This document shows positions 25,964 to 36,017 of a stretch of 64,000 bases of DNA, piece after piece. This DNA is from an uncultured delta proteobacterium. GTDB taxonomy: Bacteria; Desulfobacterota; Desulfovibrionia; Desulfovibrionales; Desulfovibrionaceae. The stretch's first letter is position 1. Each line of letters opens with the position of its first letter. The stretch covers positions 62,001 through 126,000 of the forward strand of contig CAILNX010000026.1 in assembly GCA_903835685.1 (NCBI GenBank), given 5' to 3'. The notes under the pieces are model-generated. The model saw only the letters and a list, made by a program, of their open reading frames with translations, was not told where the DNA came from and did not search any database. The position numbers and the translations under genes are program-made.

Positions 25964-27000
25964 GCGCCTTTCCTCTTCATGCTTTCCACGATCCGGCGGA
26001 TGTCGATGCCCGAGGGACAGGCCCGCACGCAGCGGCCGCAGCCCGTGCAGGAGACTGTTCCGCCGTGCAACTGGGGATAATAGCAGAACTTGTGCCCGAT
26101 GCGGTTGCGCATGCGGAAGGCCTTTTGCATCCTGGGGTTATGCCCGCTGGCCTCCTGGGTGAACATGTAGGACATGCAGTGGTCCCAGGTGCGGATGCGC
26201 TCACCCTTGAGCCCGGACTCCTCGTCGGTGATGTTGAAGCAGGTGCAGGCCGGGCAGAGGTAGGCGCAGATGCGGCAGCGCACGCACCCGGCCGTGGCCT
26301 GGTCCCAGAAGGCCTCGTCCTTGAAAAGATTCTCAAAGGCCTGTTCCGCGCCGCGCATGTCCGGGGCCTGGGCCAGATAGGCCTCGGCCTTGTCCTTCAG
26401 GCTCTGGGCCTCGGGCTCCCGGTCTCCGGCAGGCGTAAAGAGGTCCTGGGCCAGGAGCTTCTCCCCGGCCTCGGTCAGGCCTTGGGCCAGCCAGCCGTCG
26501 GCCACGGGCAGCAGCAGCAGGTCGGAGCCCGCAGGATCGTAGGGGCCGCCCCCGGTTCCCGGGCAGAAGCAGGCCCGGTCGGGCATCGCGCAGGCCTGGG
26601 ACACGATGATCGTGCGCTCGCGCCGGGCCAGGTAGTAGGGGTCCTTGACCTTGCCCCCGAACACCGGGTCCATGAGTTTCAGGCCCCGGGCGTCGCAGGG
26701 CCTGGCCCCCAGGATGACCCGGGGAACCTCGGCCAGATGATAGGACAGGTCGATGTCCACCTGGCTCAAGTCGTCGGCGTGCTTGCGGCTGGTGAAGGTG
26801 AACAGGGTCTCGGTCTGGGGGAACACCGCAGCCTTGGGCGAACTGGCCGGAATGCGCGAGAGGTCCGGGATCTCGTCCTGGCCCAGGGCGCGAAAGGCGG
26901 CCACGCCGTTGATGGTCATGGGCGCGAACACGGCCATGTCCTGGTACAGGCGGCCGATCCAGGCAGGCAGGTTCTCGCGGGCCAGAAAAACCAGGCTCAT
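25960..27000 (-). CDS. floxB: Flox iron-sulfur subunit (dicluster 4Fe-4S)
   Basis: This 346-residue protein resembles hydrogenase/sulfite-reductase A-type electron transfer subunits. It has a long N-terminal domain (RVILGARPCDARGLKLMD, RACFCPGTGGG) and two C-terminal 4Fe-4S motifs: CVRCRICAYLCPACTC and CTGCGRCVRACPSGID. It likely relays electrons between the flavin subunit and HdrA. The ATG at 27000 was chosen because it overlaps the floxC stop (ATGA) and gives the family start MSLVFLARENL; the longer frame upstream is shadow. Cytoplasmic. Confidence 0.88.
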   Translation of the reverse strand: MSLVFLARENLPAWIGRLYQDMAVFAPMTINGVAAFRALGQDEIPDLSRIPASSPKAAVFPQTETLFTFTSRKHADDLSQVDIDLSYHLAEVPRVILGARPCDARGLKLMDPVFGGKVKDPYYLARRERTIIVSQACAMPDRACFCPGTGGGPYDPAGSDLLLLPVADGWLAQGLTEAGEKLLAQDLFTPAGDREPEAQSLKDKAEAYLAQAPDMRGAEQAFENLFKDEAFWDQATAGCVRCRICAYLCPACTCFNITDEESGLKGERIRTWDHCMSYMFTQEASGHNPRMQKAFRMRNRIGHKFCYYPQLHGGTVSCTGCGRCVRACPSGIDIRRIVESMKRKGA

Positions 27001-27950
27001 AGTTCCCTCTCGGCGATGTTTTCTTCCTCGATGGAAAATGTCGAAAGCGGCGGGGTGGTCATGAGGTCGAGACCGGCCTCGTACCCGAAAAGCTCCCGTA
27101 TCTCCCGGTTCAGCTTGCGGCGCATGAGCAGGATGGGCAGGCCCATGGGGCAGGCCCGCTCGCATTCCCCGCATTCGGTGCAGCGCCCGGCCAGGTGCAT
27201 GGAGTGCAGGACCTGGAAGAACCACTTCTGGCTCACGTTGGTCTCGAGCGTCAGCCAGTGGGGCTCCCGACTGTCGGCCACGCAGTGGGCCTTGCACACG
27301 CACAGGGGGCAGGCGTTGCGGCAGGCGTAGCAGCGCACGCAGCGGCGCATGGTCTCCATCCAGAAGTCGTGGCGGGCGTCCAGGCTTAAGGCCTCGAACT
27401 CGTCCAGGTCCTGGTACAGGTCCGGGATCTCGCCCACCGGGATGGCCTCGCCGATCAGCTGGTCATAGATCAGGGGATTGGGATAGCGGCAGCGCAGGCA
27501 GCGGTCGGCCAGCACCGCGTCTAAGTCCAGGATGTGTTCGTTCTCGGGGGTCTGGACCATGACCCGGCCCGAGCGCACGGCCAGGCCCGTGGCCCGTCCG
27601 GCGTCGGGGATTTCCCGGTTGATCTTGGCCGCGTCCACCACGCCCTCGCAGGGCAGGCCGAAGATGTACAGCGAGGGCCGGGCGATGAGCCCCTCCTTGA
27701 GGAGCTGGATCACTGAGCGGCTGTCGCAGCCCTTGACCACCAGCCCGATCTTCTTGGAGCGCAGGGAGTACAGGTTCACGGCCAGGTTGCTCACGTACAG
27801 GTGTGGCGCGGCTAGGTTCTCCAGGTCGCTTTCGGTGCGGATGAACAGCGGCGAGGCCCGCAAGGGGTCGTCCCCGCCCCAGGCCAGGACCATGTCCAGG
27901 TCCGGGAGTTTGGCCCGGATGGCCTCGCGCAGAAGGTCGATGGTGCTCAT
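26997..27950 (-). CDS. floxC: Flox iron-sulfur subunit (FrhB/ferredoxin-like)
   Basis: This 317-residue protein has an N-terminal region with VVKGCDSRSVIQLLKEG and FGLPCEGVVD, as in coenzyme F420 hydrogenase beta-like proteins, CLRCRYPNPL, and two C-terminal 4Fe-4S motifs, CVRCYACRNACPLCVC and CTECGECERACPMG. It is a close structural analogue of floxB and forms part of the same electron path. The ATG at 27950 follows AAGGAG. The 125-base gap from floxD contains an AT-only palindromic element, the only large gap in this operon. Confidence 0.87.
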   Translation of the reverse strand: MSTIDLLREAIRAKLPDLDMVLAWGGDDPLRASPLFIRTESDLENLAAPHLYVSNLAVNLYSLRSKKIGLVVKGCDSRSVIQLLKEGLIARPSLYIFGLPCEGVVDAAKINREIPDAGRATGLAVRSGRVMVQTPENEHILDLDAVLADRCLRCRYPNPLIYDQLIGEAIPVGEIPDLYQDLDEFEALSLDARHDFWMETMRRCVRCYACRNACPLCVCKAHCVADSREPHWLTLETNVSQKWFFQVLHSMHLAGRCTECGECERACPMGLPILLMRRKLNREIRELFGYEAGLDLMTTPPLSTFSIEEENIAEREL

Positions 27951-28002
27951 GAACGCTCCTTGGGGCCGGGTCTGGAATTGCGTCCCCCAACCAGGCCCAA
28001 GC

Positions 28003-28034
28003 AAGAAAGAAAAAAATAATTATTTCTTATTCTT
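28003..28034 (+). repeat. AT-only palindromic intergenic element, copy 3 (inside the hdr-flox operon)
   Basis: AAGAAAGAAAAAAATAATT followed by ATTTCTTATTCTT, with AATAATTATT at the centre, and then CCGG. It sits between floxD (ends 28076) and floxC (starts 27950), in the middle of an otherwise overlapping operon. Its position suggests an RNA-level effect on the downstream flox genes, e.g. processing or attenuation (inference). Confidence 0.7.
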
Positions 28035-28075
28035 CCGGTTTTCTGAAAGCCATTGCCGGTTCTGGCGCATCCCTT

Positions 28076-28549
28076 TTACAGCCCCCCGGCCACCAGCCGG
28101 GCGTCGTAGCGGTTGACCTTGACCGCTGGCGAGGGTCCCAGGGCGTGGATGCGTTCGGTGAAGGCGGTCACGCTGGTCTGCCAGCGTTCGCCCTCGGAGG
28201 CCGAGACCCAGATGTACTCGAAGCGCTCAGGCTCGATGCCCAGGGTGGGCAGGAAGCGCTTGAGCACCTCCAGCCTGCGGCGGGCGTAGAGATTGCCCTC
28301 GGAATAGTGGCAATCCCGGGGGTGGCAGCCGGACACCAGCACCCCGTCGGCCCCGCTCATGAGGGCCTTGACCACGAACAGGGGCGTGACCCGGCCCGAG
28401 CAGGGCACCCGGATGATGCGCAGGTCCGTGGGCTGGGAGAACCGGGAGACCCCGGCCGTGTCCGCCCCGCCGTAGGAGCACCAGTTGCACAAAAATCCGA
28501 TGATGCGCAGCTCTTTTACGCTGGGCTCTTTTCCATCCACGACCGACAT
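28076..28549 (-). CDS. floxD: MvhD/FloxD-type 2Fe-2S electron transfer protein
   Basis: This 157-residue protein is of the MvhD family, which in methanogens hands electrons from a hydrogenase to HdrA. The four cluster residues appear in FLCNWCSYGGAD, VPCSGRV and SGCHPRDCHYSEGN. The start at 28549 follows GGAGGTG and lies 34 bases inside the end of hdrA, an unusually long overlap. In sulfate reducers this gene adjoins hdrA and floxC, as here. Confidence 0.9.
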   Translation of the reverse strand: MSVVDGKEPSVKELRIIGFLCNWCSYGGADTAGVSRFSQPTDLRIIRVPCSGRVTPLFVVKALMSGADGVLVSGCHPRDCHYSEGNLYARRRLEVLKRFLPTLGIEPERFEYIWVSASEGERWQTSVTAFTERIHALGPSPAVKVNRYDARLVAGGL

Positions 28550-30498
28550 AGGTAATTCACCTCCGCCAGGAGCTGGTTGTCCGTGAAATGTTGCAGTTCG
28601 ATGGCCCGGTCGGTGCAGGTCACGGTGCACACCCCGCAGCCCTGGCACACCGATTCGATGACCTGGGCCTTGGTGGACCCGTCCCGGGCCTGAACCTCCT
28701 GGATGGCCCCGAAGGGGCAGGTGCGCAGGCATTTCAAGCAGCCCACGCAACGCACCGCGTTGACCTGGGCCACCTGGGGATCGGACTCCAGGCGCTCCTT
28801 GGAGAACAGGGCCATGACCTTGCCTGCGGCCGCGCTGCCCATGGCCACCGAGGCCGGGATGTCCTTGGGACCCTGGCAGGCCCCGGCCAGAAAGACCCCG
28901 GCCGTGTTGGTCTCCACGGGTTTGAGCTTGGGGTGGCTCTCCATGAAGAAGCCATAGGCGTCGTAGGAGATGCGCAGCTTCTCGGCCAGGTCCCGGGAGC
29001 CTTCGGCCGCGCCCGCGCCCACGGCCAGGACCACCAGGTCGGCCATGACCTCGGTCTGGGTCCCGAGCAGGGTGTCGGCCCCGCGCACGGCCAGGCGGCC
29101 GTTTTTGGGATACACCGAGGAGACCCGGCCGCGCACGTAGTTGGTCCGGTACTCTTCCTGGGCCCGGCGGATGAACTCGTCGTAGCCCTTGCCCGGGGCG
29201 CGGATGTCCATGTAGAAGACGTGGGTTTCGCAGTCCGGCACGTGGGACTTGGTCAGGATGGCCTGCTTGGCCGTGTACATGCAGCAAAAACCCGAGCAGA
29301 TGGCCCGGTCCATGGAACGGTCCCGGCTGCCCACGCAGGAGATGAACACCACGCTTTTCGGCTCCCGGCCGTCCGAGGGGCATTTCAGATGCCCGCCCGT
29401 GGGACCCGAGGCCGAGAGCATGCGTTCGTACTGGAGTGAAGTGACCACGTCCGGAAAGCGGCCGCCCCCGTACTGGCCGAAGCGGCGGATGTCCAAAAGG
29501 TCAAATCCCGTGGCCACCACCACCGCGCCCACGCTTTCCTTGACCACCTCGTCCTGCTGCTCGAAATCAATGGCCTCCACCGGGCAGACCTTGGCGCAGA
29601 CGCCGCACCGATCTTTCAGGAAATGCAGGCAGGACGATGCGTCGATGCTGGCCTTCTTGGGAATGGCCTGGGGAAAGGGGATGGAGATGGCCGTGGTCCG
29701 GCCCACGAGTTCGTTGAAATGGTCCGGGGCCTTGCGACTGGGGCATTTGTCCGCGCACAGCCCGCAGCCGGTGCACTTGTTCCAGTCCACGTAGGTGGCC
29801 TTGCGCCGGATGCTGACCTCGAAATTGCCCACGTACCCGCTTAGGTCCGCGATCTCGCTCATGGCGTAGAGCTTGATCTTGCGGTGCTGGGCCAGGTCCA
29901 CCATCTTAGGCCCGAGCACGCAGACCGAGCAGTCCACAGTGGGGAAGGTCTTGTCCAGCTTGGCCATCTTGCCGCCCACGGTGGAGGTGCGCTCCACCAC
30001 GATGGTCTCCAGACCGCCGTCGGCGCAGTCCAGGGCGGCCTGGATTCCGGCTACCCCGGCCCCGATGACCAGGACCCGCTTGTTCACGGCAAAGGACTTG
30101 GCGGTCAGCGGCCGGTTGTAGCGCAATTTTTCGACCGCGATGCGCACCAGGTCCGTGGCCTTGAAGGTGTTCAGCTTCTTGTCCCGGCCCACCCAGGACA
30201 CGTGCTCGCGGATGTTGGCCATCTCGAACATGTAGCGGTTCAAGCCCGCGCGCTCCACGGTGCGGCGGAAGGTGGCCTCGTGCATGCGCGGGGTGCAGGA
30301 GGCCACCACCACGCCGTTCAAGCCCTTCTGCTCGATGGCCTCGATGATGGCCCGCTGCCCGGGCTCCGAGCAGGCGTAGGGGGTGTCCACGGCCAGGACC
30401 ACCTCGGGGAACTGCTGGGCAGCGGCGGCCACGGCGGCGCAGTCCACGGTGCCCGCGATGTTCGTTCCGCAATGGCAGACAAAGACGCCGATCCTCAT
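28516..30498 (-). CDS. hdrA: Heterodisulfide reductase subunit A (FAD, iron-sulfur)
   Basis: This 660-residue flavoprotein has the HdrA N-terminus (VCHCGTNI), FAD-binding VIGAGVAGIQAALD near residue 150, TVDCSVCVLGPKM, ferredoxin motifs CTGCGLCADKCP and CGVCAKVCPVE, the cysteines around CVGSRDRS and CSGFCCMY, and a C-terminal ferredoxin (CVGCLKCLRTCPFG, CQGCGVCTVTC). HdrA is the proposed electron-bifurcating centre. It overlaps hdrB by 4 bases (ATGA). It is placed to split electrons between ferredoxin and HdrBC, with NAD(P)H exchange through Flox. Confidence 0.96.
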   Translation of the reverse strand: MRIGVFVCHCGTNIAGTVDCAAVAAAAQQFPEVVLAVDTPYACSEPGQRAIIEAIEQKGLNGVVVASCTPRMHEATFRRTVERAGLNRYMFEMANIREHVSWVGRDKKLNTFKATDLVRIAVEKLRYNRPLTAKSFAVNKRVLVIGAGVAGIQAALDCADGGLETIVVERTSTVGGKMAKLDKTFPTVDCSVCVLGPKMVDLAQHRKIKLYAMSEIADLSGYVGNFEVSIRRKATYVDWNKCTGCGLCADKCPSRKAPDHFNELVGRTTAISIPFPQAIPKKASIDASSCLHFLKDRCGVCAKVCPVEAIDFEQQDEVVKESVGAVVVATGFDLLDIRRFGQYGGGRFPDVVTSLQYERMLSASGPTGGHLKCPSDGREPKSVVFISCVGSRDRSMDRAICSGFCCMYTAKQAILTKSHVPDCETHVFYMDIRAPGKGYDEFIRRAQEEYRTNYVRGRVSSVYPKNGRLAVRGADTLLGTQTEVMADLVVLAVGAGAAEGSRDLAEKLRISYDAYGFFMESHPKLKPVETNTAGVFLAGACQGPKDIPASVAMGSAAAGKVMALFSKERLESDPQVAQVNAVRCVGCLKCLRTCPFGAIQEVQARDGSTKAQVIESVCQGCGVCTVTCTDRAIELQHFTDNQLLAEVNYLCRSWMEKSPA

Positions 30499-31391
30499 CC
30501 TACGTCCTCCGAGGCCCAGGTCCGGCGCAAGATATCCAGCACCGGCCGGGTTCCCACGTTGTGCAGGCCCAGTCCCAGGGCCTCCTCGGGCAGGCCCAGG
30601 GCCAGGCCGAGAAGCTGGGTGAAATAGAGAACGGGCAGGGTGGAGCGCTGGCCCGTATAGCCCTCGATCTGCTCCCGGCGCAGGTCCAGGTTCATCTGGC
30701 ACAGGGGGCAGGCCACGGCCAGGACATTGGCCCCGGACTCCTCGGCCGCAGCCAGGATGCGGCCGGAAAGCTCCAGCACGGCCTCTTTCCGGGGCACGCC
30801 CAGGGCCGCGCCGCAGCATTCGGTCTTCAGCGCAAAGGGGGCGGCCTCGGCGCCCAGGGCCAGGAACAGGCGGTCCATGGCCGTGGGGTTGTCCGGGTCC
30901 TCGAAGGCCATGAGCCCCACGGGTCGGGTCATCAGGCACCCGTAATAGGAGGCCACGCGCAGGCCTTTCAGGGGGCGCACGGCCTTTTCGGCCAGGGCCT
31001 CCAGGCCCAGGTCCTCCATGAGCACCTGGAGGATGGAGCGGGTTCGGATGGAGAGGGTTGCCGGGCGGCCGAGCAGGACCTCCACCCGGCCCTTGAAGCC
31101 CTCGTTCTCACAACGGGACTGGGCCGTGCGCAGGGCCAGAAGGCAACTCGGGCAGGGCGTGGCCAGGTTGCTGGCCCCGGTGTCCATGGCCTGGGCCAGG
31201 TTGCGGGCGGCCAGGGCCGCGGCCAGGGCGTGGTCCGTGGCATGCGCCGGGGTGGAGCCGCAGCAGGTCCAGTCCGGCACATCGTTCAGCTCCACGCCCA
31301 GGGTCTGGCAGCAGGCCCGGGTGGACAGGTCGTACTCCCGGGCCGAAGCGGTCTGGGAGCAGCCCGGATAATAGGCCAGGGCGGCGCTCAT
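30495..31391 (-). CDS. hdrB: Heterodisulfide reductase subunit B
   Basis: This 298-residue protein has two CCG-type domains that bind the noncubane 4Fe-4S clusters at which disulfide is reduced in methanogens: CCQTLG...DWTCCGSTPAH...CPSCLLAL and YYGCLMTRP...ECCGAALG...CPLCQMNLD. The true disulfide substrate in sulfate reducers is not settled; DsrC trisulfide has been proposed for related complexes. It overlaps hdrC and hdrA by 4 bases on each side, so all three are translated together. Confidence 0.96.
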   Translation of the reverse strand: MSAALAYYPGCSQTASAREYDLSTRACCQTLGVELNDVPDWTCCGSTPAHATDHALAAALAARNLAQAMDTGASNLATPCPSCLLALRTAQSRCENEGFKGRVEVLLGRPATLSIRTRSILQVLMEDLGLEALAEKAVRPLKGLRVASYYGCLMTRPVGLMAFEDPDNPTAMDRLFLALGAEAAPFALKTECCGAALGVPRKEAVLELSGRILAAAEESGANVLAVACPLCQMNLDLRREQIEGYTGQRSTLPVLYFTQLLGLALGLPEEALGLGLHNVGTRPVLDILRRTWASEDVG

Positions 31392-31948
31392 GATCCGGCC
31401 CCCTGTTCATAACGGCGGAAGATGGCCGCCACCTCGGCCTGGCCCGGGGTGGAGGTGGGGGTCAGGTGGAGCTTGCCCACTTTCAGCAGCCGGGGGGCCA
31501 GGTCCGCGTCGTCCAGGAGCCGCCCGCTGGCCAGCTTGTAGCGCAGGAGCAGGCCCAGTTCGAAGACGCGGCCGTGGGAGTGCACGGACTTAAGGAAGGC
31601 CCGGGAGAACTGGGCCACCCGGGGCTGGGGATTGTATCCCGCGCGCCGGGCCATGTGCCGCAGGGTCTCCAGGATCAGGGCCACGTCCAGCTGGTTGGGG
31701 CAGCGGGCCGAGCACTGGCCGCATCCGGCGCAGAGCCAGAGCGAGGAGCAGGTCAGGGCGGCCTTGCGTTGCCCGGTCTGCACCAGGCGCATGACCTGGT
31801 GCGCGGCCAGGTCGTAATAGGGCTGCATGGGGCACCCGGCCGTGCAGTTCCCGCACTGGTAGCAGCGCAGGAGGTCCTGGCCGCTTTTCGCGCACACGGC
31901 CTCGAAGAACGCGCGGTCCTGCGAGGCTGAAAGCTCCATCACCGGCAT
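31388..31948 (-). CDS. hdrC: Heterodisulfide reductase subunit C
   Basis: This 186-residue protein has two 4Fe-4S motifs, CYQCGNCTAGCP and CAGCGQCSARCP, and carries electrons between HdrA and HdrB. It is the first gene of the hdrCBA-floxDCBA operon. The start follows AGGAGC. A good promoter lies about 80 bases upstream. An alcohol dehydrogenase gene, described next to this operon in some Desulfovibrio, is not adjacent here. Confidence 0.95.
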   Translation of the reverse strand: MPVMELSASQDRAFFEAVCAKSGQDLLRCYQCGNCTAGCPMQPYYDLAAHQVMRLVQTGQRKAALTCSSLWLCAGCGQCSARCPNQLDVALILETLRHMARRAGYNPQPRVAQFSRAFLKSVHSHGRVFELGLLLRYKLASGRLLDDADLAPRLLKVGKLHLTPTSTPGQAEVAAIFRRYEQGAGS

Positions 31949-32024
31949 GGGCGCTCCTGATGTGAAAGGGAAATCCGATTCGGTTGGTCGTGGTTTTCAG
32001 GCCGTCTGGCAATCTCTTTACGTG

Positions 32025-32052
32025 AGTATAGGTGCGGCTACAAGCTTGGCAA
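32025..32052 (-). promoter_or_regulatory. Sigma-70 type promoter for the hdr-flox operon
   Basis: On the minus strand TTGCCA (32052-32047), 16-base spacer, TATACT (32030-32025), about 75 bases before hdrC. The -10 is a strong match. The 147-base gap holds no other feature that I can support. Confidence 0.5.
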
Positions 32053-32095
32053 GGGGGCAAGGCCCGCATTGGGCCGGAGGATCAGGCGGGGTTGT

Positions 32096-33208
32096 TTACG
32101 CCGGGTACCACAGCAGGCGATGGAACAGGAGCTTCACGGCCTGGCCGGTCTCGAAGGAGGGGTCCCGGCGGAAGCGCTGGATGCGGACTTCGGTGGAGCC
32201 CAGGGCCACCCGGTAGTCCACGATCTCGCCCAGAAAGGCCTTACGCCGGACCACGCCCCGGGGGGCCTCGCGCGGGTCGTCGGCGGGCAGAAGGTCGATC
32301 TCCGTGGGGCGGCAGGCCAGGGTGACCGGGCCGGGAGCGAGTCCGGCCGGGATGTCCCGGGTCAGGGGGCCGATGGCCGGGCCGTCCCATCCGCCAGGGG
32401 GCAGGGCCGCGTGGGCCGCGCCGTTCTCAATGCGGGCCGGGATGAAGTTGGACAGGCCGATGAACCCGAAGACAAAGGCGTCGGCCGGGGAGTTGTACAC
32501 GTCGAGCGGGGTGCCCACCTGGCGCACCCGGCCCTGGTCCATGACCATGATCCGGTCGGACAGGGCCATGGCCTCGGCCTGGTCGTGGGTCACGTAGATG
32601 ATGGTGAACCCGAAGCGGCGCTGGAGGTCCTTGATCTCGAAGCGCATCTCCTCGCGCAGCTTGGGGTCCAGGTTGGACAGGGGCTCGTCGAGCAGCATGA
32701 CCTGGGGGTTCACGGCCAAGGCCCGGGCCAGGGCTATGCGCTGTTTTTCTCCGCCGGAGAGTTCGTTGGGAAAGGCCCGTTCCTGCCCGGCCAGGCCGGT
32801 GTGGGTCAGGGCCTCCCGGGTCTTGGCCTCGATGTCCGAGCGGGAGAGCTTGCGCAGGCGCAAGGGGAAGGCCACGTTCTCGAACACGCTCAAGTGGGGC
32901 CAGACCGCAAAGGCCTGGAAGACCATGCCGAAGTCGCGCTTTTCCGGCGGCAGGTAAAATTTTTTCGCGCTGGAGGAGATGAGCCGGCCCCCGGCCGTGA
33001 TCTCCCCTTCGTCCAGGTCCTCGAACCCGGCGATCATGCGCAGGGTGGTGGTCTTGCCGCAGCCCGAGGGGCCGAGGAAGGAGAAGCACTCGCCCGCGCC
33101 GATGGACAGGGTCAGGTCCGACACGGCCGTGACCTGGCCGTAGCGCTTGGTCACGCCCGAGAGAACCACGCCCGAATGCTCGACGCCCAAATGTCCGGTG
33201 TCCGACAT
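32096..33208 (-). CDS. ABC transporter ATPase, iron(III)/polyamine-type (first of two)
   Basis: This 370-residue ATPase has Walker A GPSGCGKTT, the Q-loop region MVFQAFAVWPHLSV, signature LSGGEKQ, Walker B VMLLDEPLSNLD, and the H-loop THDQAEA, followed by a C-terminal TOBE-like domain of about 120 residues. This fits the Fbp/Pot class of importers. It is the last gene of an operon with a fused permease, a second ATPase and a binding protein. The partner ATPase is about the same length and probably forms a heterodimer with it. Confidence 0.9.
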   Translation of the reverse strand: MSDTGHLGVEHSGVVLSGVTKRYGQVTAVSDLTLSIGAGECFSFLGPSGCGKTTTLRMIAGFEDLDEGEITAGGRLISSSAKKFYLPPEKRDFGMVFQAFAVWPHLSVFENVAFPLRLRKLSRSDIEAKTREALTHTGLAGQERAFPNELSGGEKQRIALARALAVNPQVMLLDEPLSNLDPKLREEMRFEIKDLQRRFGFTIIYVTHDQAEAMALSDRIMVMDQGRVRQVGTPLDVYNSPADAFVFGFIGLSNFIPARIENGAAHAALPPGGWDGPAIGPLTRDIPAGLAPGPVTLACRPTEIDLLPADDPREAPRGVVRRKAFLGEIVDYRVALGSTEVRIQRFRRDPSFETGQAVKLLFHRLLWYPA

Positions 33209-33209
33209 G

Positions 33210-34903
33210 CTACACCCCCTCGGCCCGGGCCTGGGTCAGTTTCTTGATCCCGATCTGGCCCAGCACGATGATGACCAGGGCGATGGAGGCCAGGGCCGCC
33301 GCGTACACGGTCTCCCCGTCCTCGTTCAAGGTGTAGATGGCCACGCCGATGGTCCGGGTGGTGGGTCCGTAGAGCAGCACCGAGGTGGTCAGTTCGCGCA
33401 GGGCCGGGAGGAAGATGAGGAAGAAGGCTGCCACCATGCCCGGCCGGGCCAGGGGGATGACCACGTGGCGCATGGCCTGCCACTGGGTGGCCCCGCAGGC
33501 CCGGCTGGCCTCCACCAGGGAATCATGCACCTGCTCCAGGGCGGCGGAGTTGGATTTGAGCGAGAAGGCCATGTAGCGGGCGATGTAGGCCACGAAGATG
33601 ATCCAGGCCGTATTGTACAGGTTCACCCCGAACCGGCCGCTCCAGGTCAGGATCACGCCGAGTGCGATGACCGTGCCCGGCAGGGAAAAGGGCAGCACGC
33701 CCAGGAATTCGAGCAGCCACTTGCCCCGGGGCTTCATCTTGACGATCACGTAGGAGATCATCACTCCGGCCAGCATGGTCACGAAGGCTGCGGACAGGGC
33801 CAGGTACACGCTGTTGAAAATGGCGTCCCGGGTCAGCCTCCAGGTGAACAGGATGTACTCGTAATTCTCCAGGGTCATGTTGGCCCAGTCCAGGGACAGG
33901 CCGTAGGTTTTGAGCGACCCCACCAGGAAGATGGTCACCGTGGGTAGGATGACCGTGACCAGGAGATAGACGGCGCTGAAGATGAGCAGGGGGATCTTGA
34001 ACCCGCGCAATTTCAGGGCCACGGGCCGCACGCTTTTTCCGGCGATGATCTGGAAACGGCCGGATTTGAGCACCAGACTCTGGACGTAGAGGATGATGGC
34101 CGCTGACACCACCAGGAGCGAGGCCAGGACCGTGCCCGCCCGGATGGCCTTGAAGCTACCCGCGCTCTGGTGGATCTTTTCGTAGATCTTGGTCGGGATG
34201 TTGTAGATGCCCGCCTCGGTGCCCAGGATGGCCGGGACCCCGAAATGGGCCAGGGAGTACAGGGCGATGAGCAGGGCCCCGGCCAGGATGCTGGGCATGA
34301 TCAGCGGGATGGTGATCTTGCGGGTGATGGTCGTGAGCCCGGCCCCGGCTATGCGTGCGGACTCCTCCAGGGTGGGGTCCATGCGCTCCAAGGCCCCGCA
34401 GACCTGGATGAAGACAAAGGGGAAGAGGTACATGCTCTCCACCAGGATGATGCCCCAGTAGCCGTAGATGTCGAACACCGGGTCCTGGAGGTCGAAAAGG
34501 CCCATGAGCATCTTGTTGATGTACCCCGAGCGGGGGGACAGGAGCATCTTCCAGGCCAGGGCCCCGATGAAGGAGGGGAGCATGAAGGGCAAAAGGAAGA
34601 GCACCTTCATGGTCCCCTTGAAGGGCAGGTCCGTGCGGGACACCAGCCAGGCGAAGAACACCCCGATGATGGTGGAGATGACCGTGACGCCAAAGGCGAT
34701 GATGATGGAGTTCTTCAGCGCCTCGTAGGTGTCGCGCTGGGTGAGGATGGCCGTCACGTCGGCCAGGTTGAAGGCCCCGTCCACGAAAAAGGCGGTGATG
34801 AAGATGAGGGCCACGGGCACGGCCACCACCACCACCAGGATGAGGATGGACAGGGCCAGCACGATCTCGGCCGCGCCCCATTTCCTCATGTCCGGCAGGA
34901 AGC

Positions 34904-34907
<4 letters not shown>
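33210..34907 (-). CDS. ABC transporter permease, fused two-domain (FbpB type)
   Basis: This 565-residue protein has about 12 membrane helices in two homologous halves, each with an EAA-type loop contacting an ATPase: LEESARIAGAGLTTITRKI in the first half and LVEASRACGATQWQAMRHV in the second. Such double-length permeases are typical of iron(III) importers such as Fbp/Sfu. The two loops differ, in keeping with two different ATPase subunits in this operon. Start and stop overlap or nearly touch the neighbouring genes. Confidence 0.92.
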
Positions 34908-36010
<1,103 letters not shown>

Positions 36011-36017
36011 GATTGAA

